This document shows positions 1 through 4,976 of a DNA stretch of 5,649 nt, piece after piece (positions within the stretch are counted from its first letter, which is position 1; each line of letters opens with the position of its first letter). Origin of the DNA: Acidobacteriota bacterium. Its GTDB lineage: Bacteria > Acidobacteriota > Terriglobia > UBA7540. The stretch spans positions 1-5,649 of the forward strand of contig PLWR01000615.1 of assembly GCA_003165615.1 (NCBI GenBank), read 5' to 3'. The notes under the pieces are model-generated. The model did not search any database and was not told the origin of the DNA. It worked only from the letters and a program-made list of their open reading frames with translations. Position numbers and translations under genes: made by a program.

Positions 1-385
1 CCTGCGGCTCGTCCGGATCGATCACGTCGCCCGAGCCTGAGATGAGAAATGTCTGCGCCTTGTCCGCCACCAGCAGCAGAGCCTCAAGGTTGCGCAGCTT
101 CTTGTCGGTGCGCCAGTCCTTGGCCAGTTCCACCACGGCGCGGCTCAGGTTCCCGTGATATTCCTCCAGCTTCTGCTCGAAGCGGGAGAACAGGGACAGC
201 GCATCCGCGGTGCTGCCGGCAAAACCTGCTATTACCTTTTCATTGAATAGACGGCGAATCTTGCGCGCCTTCTGTTTCATTATGCTTTCGCCCATGGTGA
301 CTTGGCCGTCGCCGCCCATCGCCAAACGGCCACCCCGGCGCACACACAAAATCGTAGTGCTGCGAATTTTGACTGATTTGTTCAC
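1..385 (-). CDS. hslV: HslV, ATP-dependent protease proteolytic subunit (3' end beyond the window)
   Basis: HslV forms a double hexameric ring with a threonine peptidase site in each subunit. It degrades unfolded proteins in the cytoplasm when capped by the ATPase HslU. The first 128 codons are visible. A short leader (VNKSVKIRS) precedes the catalytic threonine of S-TTILCVRR; Thr10 equals mature Thr1. The Asp of GGDGQVT (residue 26, mature Asp17) and the Lys of ARKIRR (residue 42, mature Lys33) are both present. The stretches [12 protein letters not shown] and [20 protein letters not shown] are typical of the family. I chose GTG at 385 because GGAG lies at 391-394, five bases upstream, and no in-frame ATG fits. 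The usual family length is about 175-185 residues, so roughly 50 are missing. hslU would be expected next, outside the window. Identity is near certain from direct motif recognition. Confidence 0.96.
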   Translation of the reverse strand, partial: MNKSVKIRSTTILCVRRGGRLAMGGDGQVTMGESIMKQKARKIRRLFNEKVIAGFAGSTADALSLFSRFEQKLEEYHGNLSRAVVELAKDWRTDKKLRNLEALLLVADKAQTFLISGSGDVIDPDEPQ

Positions 386-402
386 GCTGGCTCCACTGAA
401 TC

Positions 403-411
403 ATTATAGCA
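403..411 (-). promoter_or_regulatory. Extended -10 promoter element ahead of hslV
   Basis: The minus strand reads TGCTATAAT, a perfect match to the extended -10 consensus TGnTATAAT, with the hexamer at 403-408. It starts 12 bases after the stop codon of the upstream secreted-protein gene. Transcription would begin near 396 and leave a leader of about 11 bases containing the GGAG at 391-394. No good -35 hexamer is present at the right distance, since that site lies inside the end of the upstream gene; extended -10 promoters often tolerate this. No heat-shock (sigma-32-like) box was seen. A promoter from sequence alone is only a candidate. Confidence 0.4.
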
Positions 412-423
412 GATGCTCCCGCC

Positions 424-1233
424 TCACTCGGGCTTGAAGTCGTTGGGCGGATAATCTTCGTTGTATTTGGCGAAGCTCCGGAACGTTTCCCCGATTCGAT
501 CCCCATTCAAGTAACGCGTAATGTGCATGGGGGTTTGAATCCCGTCAATGGTTTTGTAATCCGCGTACGCGTCCGAGTACTCGTCCCAGGCGTCTTCCTT
601 CACGTTCCGAACGCGATAGTTGATGCGGGAAGGAACGAACGTCTGCCGGTGCAAATCCAGGCGTACGCTGGTCCCTCCCGCCGCCGTAATCTCGATTCCC
701 TGGGTCGCCGTATTATCCACAAAGTCAACCTTGCCCAGTTGGATGAGCACGCCAGGCTCATTGATGCGCAAGCGCAACAAGTTTTCCAGACTGTAGCGGT
801 TGCCGATGATCCAGCCTTGCAATTGCTGGTCGGGCTGGGCGATCAGGCCATAGCGATCGAGTTCCCATCCCTGGTCACCGTTATTGATCAGAATGACCGG
901 CTTGGTCTTTCCATACGAAAACCGTCGCTTGTCTGGGTACAGGAACCAACTTTCGTAGGGCTCCATGCCGGCGGTGGCCCCGTCCTGGAAGAAAAAAACG
1001 CGGCCCTTGGTGGTCAGCGATTTGGCATCAAGGAAAGCCTGACCGCCCAACCCCTGAATGGTGCGGTCCAGCATTTGGCGCGCCTGGGGGTCCACGTGCC
1101 GGGGAAGTTGATGGGTTGCGGGTCGCTGTGCCCAGAGCGTGCCGGGGCTCACGCAGATCGCCATGGCGAGTGCCCCCAGAATGCGAAGGGTCCGCGGGGG
1201 AAGCGATTTAAACACAGAATTTGTTTCCTCCAT
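424..1233 (-). CDS. Secreted protein of unknown function, possible LolA/LppX-like fold
   Basis: I do not recognise a named family. The 269-residue product has a basic N-terminus followed by a hydrophobic stretch (about residues 17-33) and a likely signal peptidase I site after LWA (residue 35), so it is probably exported. The mature part opens with a helical-looking segment (HVDPQARQMLDRTIQGLGG) and continues as alternating beta-rich segments with many aromatic residues. One motif, SDAYADYKTIDGIQTPMHI (about 218-236), resembles a DYR-x-VDG-x-x-xP pattern that I associate with LolA/LppX-like periplasmic proteins and with acidobacterial hypothetical proteins. That link is from memory and weak. 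No catalytic motif or lipobox cysteine is visible. The gene ends 38 bases before hslV. The ATG at 1233 has no ribosome site upstream, whereas GGAGG sits just inside the frame, so GTG at 1215 may be the true start (263 residues, signal peptide kept). Confidence 0.85.
   Translation of the reverse strand: MEETNSVFKSLPPRTLRILGALAMAICVSPGTLWAQRPATHQLPRHVDPQARQMLDRTIQGLGGQAFLDAKSLTTKGRVFFFQDGATAGMEPYESWFLYPDKRRFSYGKTKPVILINNGDQGWELDRYGLIAQPDQQLQGWIIGNRYSLENLLRLRINEPGVLIQLGKVDFVDNTATQGIEITAAGGTSVRLDLHRQTFVPSRINYRVRNVKEDAWDEYSDAYADYKTIDGIQTPMHITRYLNGDRIGETFRSFAKYNEDYPPNDFKPE
1227..1231 (-). promoter_or_regulatory. Shine-Dalgarno-like GGAGG that questions the start at 1233
   Basis: GGAGG overlaps the last base of the ATG at 1231-1233, so it cannot serve that codon. 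It lies 11 bases before an in-frame GTG at 1215, a slightly long but usable spacing. A -10-like CATAAT at 1236-1241 would start transcription around 1229, after the ATG. Both observations favour GTG 1215 as the start, though each is weak alone. Confidence 0.4.
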
Positions 1234-1257
1234 AGATTATGGATGCGCATTCTTACT

Positions 1258-1281
1258 ATCGGGTGATCCGGTGATCGGGTG
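1258..1281 (+). repeat. Three tandem 8-bp units (ATCGGGTG type)
   Basis: The sequence reads ATCGGGTG, ATCCGGTG, ATCGGGTG: three units in register with one mismatch in the middle copy. It lies in the 122-base gap between the antitoxin gene and the secreted-protein gene. The same unit, ending in C instead of G, forms the array at 4779-4810. No function is evident. The rest of this gap holds no gene and no convincing terminator. Confidence 0.7.
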
Positions 1282-1355
1282 AGCAGGGAAAACCTCTCGC
1301 CCGGGGTTCCCCAGTCACAAGATCCGAATCCTCTTCAGTGAATAACATGCCCGGG

Positions 1356-1682
1356 TCACACCACGATGGAGACGCTGCCGTGTTCCTTGCGCGTAGGCCG
1401 GACGGTAATCTCCACGTCCTGACCCAGGGCGGTGAGAAAATCCATGAGACGCTCGACGGAGAAGGCGCCGGCCCGGTTGCGCATCAAGGCGGAGACGCGG
1501 GGTTGCTGGATGCCAAGGATCTCCCCCGCCTCTGCCTGAGTGAGGCCACGCTGCTTGATGAGGCGGTAGATTTGCAGCGTGAGGCGTGCTTTCAAAAGTT
1601 CCTGCTCCGGATGGGTAAGCCCAAGATCGGCGAAAACGTTCCCGCCGCTCTTTTCAAATTTAACCGGTTTTTTCCCGGCCAT
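1356..1682 (-). CDS. HigA-type antitoxin, XRE-family helix-turn-helix protein
   Basis: This 108-residue DNA-binding protein is the probable antitoxin of the toxin encoded just upstream. It should neutralise the toxin by binding and repress the shared promoter. A short N-terminal tail (MAGKKPVKFEKSGG) leads into NVFADLGL and a helical segment. The helix-turn-helix follows at about residues 47-72 (GLTQAEAGEILGIQQPRVSAL), with the recognition helix around QQPRVSALMR. The segment FSVERLMDFLTALGQDVEI (about 74-92) is typical of the HTH_37 type of XRE antitoxins. ATG at 1682 follows the toxin stop after one base, which implies translational coupling. AGGAAAGG at 1693-1700, inside the toxin gene, lies 10 bases upstream. 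The open frame continues upstream to about 1946, but that extension runs through the toxin gene in another frame and has no family similarity. The pair assignment is strong; I give no symbol because HigA naming is loose. Confidence 0.92.
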   Translation of the reverse strand: MAGKKPVKFEKSGGNVFADLGLTHPEQELLKARLTLQIYRLIKQRGLTQAEAGEILGIQQPRVSALMRNRAGAFSVERLMDFLTALGQDVEITVRPTRKEHGSVSIVV

Positions 1683-1683
1683 A

Positions 1684-2049
1684 TTAGTTCTGCCTTTCCT
1701 GGTGGAGACGTTCGGCCTCAGCCAGGCGTTGGTGAATGAGATCCATATCACGCTTGGGCGTGCCGATACCCCTCTTCGATTTCTTTTGGAACGCATGCAG
1801 GACGTAGACCGCCTCCGCAAAGCGGACCGCATAAACCGCACGCCTCGTGTCTCCTTCATGGTCCGTGATGATTTCAACCACAGAGCGCCCGCCAAAACCT
1901 TCCAATGGCTTGGTTGCAGGGTCAGTTTCCCGCTGTTGCGCAGCATATAGGGCCTGGCCGATATCGCGCCGGACTTGGCGCGGGAAGCCGCGCAGGTCTC
2001 TTCGGGTTGAACCCACCCAGATCAGCGGTCGTTCTGCCCCAGCCATCAT
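1684..2049 (-). CDS. RelE/HigB-type toxin, phage Gp49-like family
   Basis: This 121-residue protein matches the Gp49-like/HigB branch of the RelE-ParE toxins (Pfam PF05973 type). Studied members of the RelE/HigB group are mostly ribosome-dependent mRNA interferases, so cutting of translated mRNA in the cytoplasm is the expected activity; that is family knowledge, not visible here. Family landmarks include PLIWVGSTRRDLRGFP (about 8-23), KPLEGFGGRSVVEI (47-60), DTRRAVYAVRFAEAVYVLHAF (67-87) and the hallmark FQKKSKRGIGTPKRD (87-101). Length is normal and the frame is intact, so the toxin is probably functional. Toxin before antitoxin is the usual order for this family. The gene starts 28 bases after plsC. 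Two ATG codons (2049 and 2046) are adjacent and neither has a ribosome-binding site. The -10 candidate would place the mRNA start almost on the second one. Confidence 0.93.
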   Translation of the reverse strand: MMAGAERPLIWVGSTRRDLRGFPRQVRRDIGQALYAAQQRETDPATKPLEGFGGRSVVEIITDHEGDTRRAVYAVRFAEAVYVLHAFQKKSKRGIGTPKRDMDLIHQRLAEAERLHQERQN

Positions 2050-2052
2050 ACC

Positions 2053-2081
2053 AATATATATCTACTCGTATATTTGATCAA
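2053..2081 (-). promoter_or_regulatory. Candidate promoter and operator of the toxin-antitoxin pair
   Basis: On the minus strand a -35-like TTGATC (2076-2081) is separated by exactly 17 bases from a -10-like TATATT (2053-2058). Four and five of six positions match consensus. The -10 forms one arm of an AT-rich inverted repeat, AATATA at 2053-2058 and TATATT at 2069-2074, spaced by 10 bases. This is a plausible site for the dimeric antitoxin to bind and block transcription. The predicted start is about 2046, so the toxin mRNA would be leaderless. The promoter overlaps the stop codon of plsC. Autoregulation is typical of such pairs; the precise site is inference. Confidence 0.45.
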
Positions 2082-2878
2082 GCCCCATCACCCGAATACT
2101 CCTCCGCCGGCACAAAGCGCGAGGCAATCGCGTCCCTCACCCTCTGGGAAAGGGCGTCCACATCATGGAGGGTCAGTCCCTCAGTGGGGATGGGCGGGTG
2201 CACGATCATTTCCGTTTTTCCCGCGCGCACATGATAGGTGTCAGGCTTGAGGACGTACGGTGTGCCGTTCAGCGTGATGGGCACAATCGGGACTCCTGCC
2301 AGGATGGCGATGTAAAAACTTCCCGCTTTAAAGGGCAGTAACTGACCGTTGCGGCTGCGATGGCCTTCCGGGAAAAGCAGCACGGATTTGCCCTCGCGGA
2401 TTTCCTGCGCCGCCATTTTCATGCTTTTCATGGCTTGGTGCGGACGGTCACGGTCCACGGGGACATGCCCCGAGCGCCGCAGATGCGAACCCATGAAGGG
2501 CAGGTTAAACAAAGAGCGTTTGGCCACGAAGCGAAACTGCACCGGCAGGTTCGCGAACAAGACCGGAATATCCATGGCGCTCTGATGATTGACGCAATAA
2601 ATCGTGGCCTCTTCAGGACGGACGTGCTCCAGACCTTCCACGCACACGCGGATTCCGCTGGTTTTCAGAATCAGCCATGACCATGTTCTGGCGCAAGCAT
2701 GTTGCCACCTGCCTTGAGAGTCGAACAGGGAAGTGAGCAGAGAAACCGTCCCGCAAACCGCCGTGTAGAAATAAATGAGGAGATTGGTGAAGAGCAGGGA
2801 TCGCGCGTAGCTCAGGAAGTAGCGGACGCGCCCGCTCTTGCGGGGTTTGGTGGCGACAGTGGGCGGGGCGGTCTCCAT
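2078..2878 (-). CDS. plsC: 1-acyl-sn-glycerol-3-phosphate acyltransferase (PlsC-like)
   Basis: The product transfers an acyl chain to lysophosphatidic acid to make phosphatidic acid, the precursor of membrane phospholipids, at the inner face of the cytoplasmic membrane. The 266 residues have the normal family length. A hydrophobic segment (about 24-51) anchors the N-terminus. The four acyltransferase blocks follow: NHQSAMD (97-103; catalytic His98 and Asp103), RRSGHVPVDRDR (134-145), FPEGHRSR (169-176) continuing to FKAGSF (183-188), and VPIVPI (196-201). Block III has His173 where Thr is common (FPEGTRS). ATG at 2878 has no Shine-Dalgarno sequence, but no better in-frame start precedes the conserved region. 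It is separated from folC by repeat-filled DNA, so it may have its own promoter. Its last codons run through octamer-like sequence and into the promoter of the toxin gene. Related lysophospholipid acyltransferases share these motifs, so exact acceptor specificity is inferred. Confidence 0.93.
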   Translation of the reverse strand: METAPPTVATKPRKSGRVRYFLSYARSLLFTNLLIYFYTAVCGTVSLLTSLFDSQGRWQHACARTWSWLILKTSGIRVCVEGLEHVRPEEATIYCVNHQSAMDIPVLFANLPVQFRFVAKRSLFNLPFMGSHLRRSGHVPVDRDRPHQAMKSMKMAAQEIREGKSVLLFPEGHRSRNGQLLPFKAGSFYIAILAGVPIVPITLNGTPYVLKPDTYHVRAGKTEMIVHPPIPTEGLTLHDVDALSQRVRDAIASRFVPAEEYSGDGA

Positions 2879-2983
2879 GAGAACATTAAACCAGATTTCT
2901 CATTACGCGAGGGCGCTATTAGGGGGCTACCGGAAGGCAGAGGCTTTGCTGGGTGCAGAAAAACTCGAAGGTGCTGTCATTCT

Positions 2984-3074
2984 GAGCCCGTTTCTTGGGC
3001 GAAGAACCCCCGTAGTTTGCTTTTTTTGTCAACCCTCGCGAACTGCCGAGATCCCTCGCCCAAAAAGCGGGCTC
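2984..3074. repeat. Nested 19-bp inverted repeat inside the larger element
   Basis: The arms 2984-3002 (GAGCCCGTTTCTTGGGCGA) and 3056-3074 (TCGCCCAAAAAGCGGGCTC) pair at 17 of 19 positions across a 53-base loop. The left arm directly continues the TGTCATTCTGAG end of the larger element, so the element is a palindrome within a palindrome. A T7 run at 3021-3027 lies in the loop, away from any stem, so this is not an intrinsic terminator. Confidence 0.6.
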
Positions 3075-3137
3075 CGTGGAAAGACGCGCGTAACCCATTG
3101 ATTCTAAATTAACATACGGGTAGCGACTTTCATGACT

Positions 3138-3160
3138 ATGGGTGGGCCCCAAGGACCCAT
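3138..3160. repeat. Small hairpin ATGGGT/ACCCAT within the element
   Basis: ATGGGT (3138-3143) and ACCCAT (3155-3160) can form a 6-bp stem with an 11-base loop, just before the inner CTCAGGATGACAG copy. Such stems recur in composite intergenic repeats. It has no T-tract and I assign no function. Confidence 0.35.
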
Positions 3161-3297
3161 CCCCACTCAGGATGACAGTATTGGACATTCGTTCTCTTCG
3201 TCGAGTTTCTACTCATCATGGGCAGCCCCAGGGCTGTCAATGCTCAGGATGACAGCATAGGGTGATTTTTCCGCAGTTTGTAAAGCCCCGCTCTTCG

Positions 3298-3384
3298 GTA
3301 GTGTCCTGATTTAACATAGCGCCGCCATCTTGGCGGCGCTATGCCGGCTGGAAGCCGGCGCTACACGCGAAATTAGGACAGTAC
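3298..3384. repeat. 87-bp double-hairpin element with 15-bp terminal inverted repeats
   Basis: The ends GTAGTGTCCTGATTT (3298-3312) and AAATTAGGACAGTAC (3370-3384) are inverted copies, 13 of 15 identical. Between them sit two hairpins. One is a perfect 13-bp stem, CATAGCGCCGCCA at 3315-3327 with 3331-3343, around the loop TCT. The other is a 7-bp stem, GCCGGCT at 3343-3349 with 3353-3359, around the loop GGA. This is the architecture of a REP-type or MITE-like element. It starts 33 bases beyond the folC stop. No T-run follows the stems on the minus strand, so it is not a canonical terminator, though such stems can stabilise a 3' end. Confidence 0.75.
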
Positions 3385-3416
3385 CCGCCCTTCCCCTCGC
3401 TGGAAAGAAATCCCGG

Positions 3417-4766
3417 CTAAACGGGTGGCGCGCTCACTCCCCTGGACGTGGGCAGATGCAGCCTTCCCTCGCCCTGGGCTTTCTTGATGGCGCCTACCAG
3501 GAAGAGCGATCCGACCACCAGCACGACATCATCCGGCGAGCTGGCGCTGCACGCTGTCTCCAGCGCGCGGACCGGTTCCATTTCAATATGCAGATGGGCA
3601 GGCCGGGAATCGAGCGCAGCCAGAATCTCCTCCGGCGTAGCCGCGCGCGGGTGCTCAGGGTGCGTCAAATAAACTTCCTCCGCCAGTGGGAAAAGGCTTG
3701 CGGTTATTTCCCGGATGGCTTTATCACGCATGGAAGCATACACCAGGCGCAGCCGGCGCCCGGGAAGCTCTTCCCGGATGAACGCGGCCAGTTCGCGCGC
3801 GGCCCCGGGGTTGTGCCCGCCATCAAGAAGCACCAATGGCTTGGGAAGGATGGGCTCCAGGCGTCCAGGCCAGGTGGCAGAACTCAGTCCTCGCAGAATG
3901 CTGCGGCGGGAAATCTCAAACCCCTCCGCTTCGAGGCGCCACGCTGCAGCTACCGCGGCCACGGTATTCTTTATCTGAAATTTTCCCAGCAGCGGGCAGG
4001 TCAATCTGGCGAAATGCTCCTGGCCGAAGGCCAGATCGAATGAGTAGCGGCCCTGTTTGGCGTGAAGATTGGTGATTTGCGCCAGGTCTTTCAGTTCCAG
4101 CAACTCCGCTTCGCACTCCTCCGCGCGTCGTCGAATGGCGGCCGCGGCTTCCGTATTTTCTACGCCTGATATCACGGCGCGATGCGGTTTAATGATGCCG
4201 GCCTTTTCCGCCGCGATGGCGGCCAGGGTGGAGCCCAGGAATTCCATGTGGTCGAAGTCGATGTTGGTAATCACCGCCACGCGCGGGTCCGTTACGTTGG
4301 TGGCGTCCAGCCGTCCACCCATGCCGACTTCCAGCACCACGAACTTCGCTCCCGCATGGGCAAAATACTGGAAGGCCGTAGCAGTCAAGAATTCAAAAAA
4401 GCTTGGGGGCTTCTCCAGCTCTTTCCGATTGACCAGGCGCTCGACGGCAGTGGCGACCTGCGTGAATGCCGCCGCAAAATCCGCGTCAGATACCTCCCGG
4501 CCGTTCACGCGCATGCGCTCATTGACGCGCACCAGGTGGGGTGAAGTAAAGAGTCCGGTGGGGTAACCCGCGTGCTGAAGAATGCTGGCCAGCATGGCGC
4601 AGGTGGAGCCTTTGCCATTGGTTCCCGCCACGATCGCGGTGCCATAGCGCTCGTGCGGGCGGCCCAATTCCACCAGGATCCTGGAGATGGCTTGAAGGCC
4701 GAATTTCAGCCCGAGCAACTCCTGACCCAGGCTGGCAAGGTATTCCAGGCATTCAATGTAATTCAT
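3417..4766 (-). CDS. folC: Bifunctional dihydrofolate synthase / folylpolyglutamate synthase
   Basis: FolC ligates L-glutamate to dihydropteroate to form dihydrofolate, and adds further glutamates to reduced folates, using ATP in the cytoplasm. From ATG at 4766 the protein has 449 residues, normal for the family. Motifs in order are the P-loop GTNGKGST (48-55), FTSPHL (73-78), FFEFLTA (123-129), VVLEVGMGGRLDATNV (143-158) and TNIDFDHMEFLG (167-178). Then come EKAGIIKP (187-194, containing the lysine expected to be carbamylated), WPGRLE (299-304) and DGGHNP (315-320) in the C-terminal domain. All expected ATP and magnesium ligands seem present. An in-frame TTG at 4775 would add three residues, but ATG giving MNYIECLEYL fits the family better. 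Neither has a Shine-Dalgarno sequence. The gene follows accD, a common arrangement, but a repeat element separates them. Whether both activities are present cannot be told from sequence alone. Confidence 0.95.
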   Translation of the reverse strand: MNYIECLEYLASLGQELLGLKFGLQAISRILVELGRPHERYGTAIVAGTNGKGSTCAMLASILQHAGYPTGLFTSPHLVRVNERMRVNGREVSDADFAAAFTQVATAVERLVNRKELEKPPSFFEFLTATAFQYFAHAGAKFVVLEVGMGGRLDATNVTDPRVAVITNIDFDHMEFLGSTLAAIAAEKAGIIKPHRAVISGVENTEAAAAIRRRAEECEAELLELKDLAQITNLHAKQGRYSFDLAFGQEHFARLTCPLLGKFQIKNTVAAVAAAWRLEAEGFEISRRSILRGLSSATWPGRLEPILPKPLVLLDGGHNPGAARELAAFIREELPGRRLRLVYASMRDKAIREITASLFPLAEEVYLTHPEHPRAATPEEILAALDSRPAHLHIEMEPVRALETACSASSPDDVVLVVGSLFLVGAIKKAQGEGRLHLPTSRGVSAPPV

Positions 4767-4778
4767 GGGAACCAATCG

Positions 4779-4976
4779 ATCGGATCATCGGGTCATCGGG
4801 TCATCGGGTCATTTAGTAATTGAGGAATCTCTTGATTGCAGCATCTACCCACGGGCACGTCCATCGGCTGCATAGACCATGAGTAGGTGTGTGTCGCGCC
4901 GCGATGCATGTTCACAATAAAATCATCAATCGCTAAATCGCTGAATTGCCAAATGACCCGATGCCCCGATCACCCC
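4779..4976. repeat. Palindromic octamer-repeat element filling the accD-folC spacer
   Basis: At the left, 8-bp units run in tandem (ATCGGATC once, then ATCGGGTC three times, 4779-4810). At the right, seven degenerate units in strict 8-bp register occupy 4921-4976, with ATGACCCG, ATGCCCCG and ATCACCCC the closest to accD. The two sides are inverted copies: 4795-4814 against 4951-4970 match at 19 of 20, and the similarity continues inward in register to 4838 and 4927, about 34 of 44 overall. The 88-base core (4839-4926) has no clear gene. The first base of the accD stop codon (minus strand) lies in the right arm. No transposase is present. It resembles a miniature mobile or minisatellite-derived element; function is unknown. 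Confidence 0.75.

Larger units (their letters stand above)
2942..3287. repeat. Non-coding element with 46-bp imperfect terminal inverted repeats
   Basis: The arms 2942-2987 and 3242-3287 are inverted copies without gaps, about 31 of 46 positions identical. The inner 16 bases of each arm are the best part (TGCTGTCATTCTGAGC at 2972-2987 against GCTCAGGATGACAGCA at 3242-3257, one mismatch). The outer ends also match in register (TTTTTC, GCA and AAAGCC blocks). A further copy of CTCAGGATGACAG lies inside at 3166-3178. From memory, sequences of the type TGTCATTCTGAGC...CTCAGGATGACA are dispersed intergenic repeats in Acidobacteria and some other soil bacteria. There is no transposase. It fills most of the gene-free stretch between folC and plsC. 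Confidence 0.7.

Noticed and set aside
240..506. Minus-strand open frame of 88 codons spanning the hslV start
   Set aside because: It is in a different frame from hslV and the secreted-protein gene and overlaps both; hslV in its own frame has clear family motifs.
523..1266. Plus-strand open frame of 247 codons
   Set aside because: It is antisense to the secreted-protein gene, which has a signal peptide and a coherent fold pattern. Long antisense frames are common in GC-rich coding DNA.
1285..1320. Possible terminator after the antitoxin, around the GGGGTTCCCC palindrome
   Set aside because: The palindrome has no loop, a bulged longer stem is weak, and no T-run follows on the minus strand.
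1683..1946. Upstream extension of the antitoxin frame to 196 codons
   Set aside because: The extension overlaps the toxin gene in another frame and looks nothing like an antitoxin N-terminus; the ATG at 1682 fits family length and coupling.
3021..3027. T7 run as an intrinsic terminator
   Set aside because: It is on the plus strand, while all genes are on the minus strand, and it is about 20 bases from the nearest small stem.
2919..3188. Minus-strand open frame of 89 codons in the folC-plsC spacer
   Set aside because: It lies almost wholly within the inverted-repeat element; VILSGDGS and WARDLGSS-type segments are the translations expected from TCATCCTGAG-type repeats. No ribosome site or family similarity.
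3330..4043. Plus-strand open frame of 237 codons opposite folC
   Set aside because: The opposite strand encodes the complete, motif-bearing folC; this is an antisense shadow.
4779..4976. Octamer array as a CRISPR array
   Set aside because: Units are contiguous 8-mers without spacers, so it is a tandem repeat, not a CRISPR.
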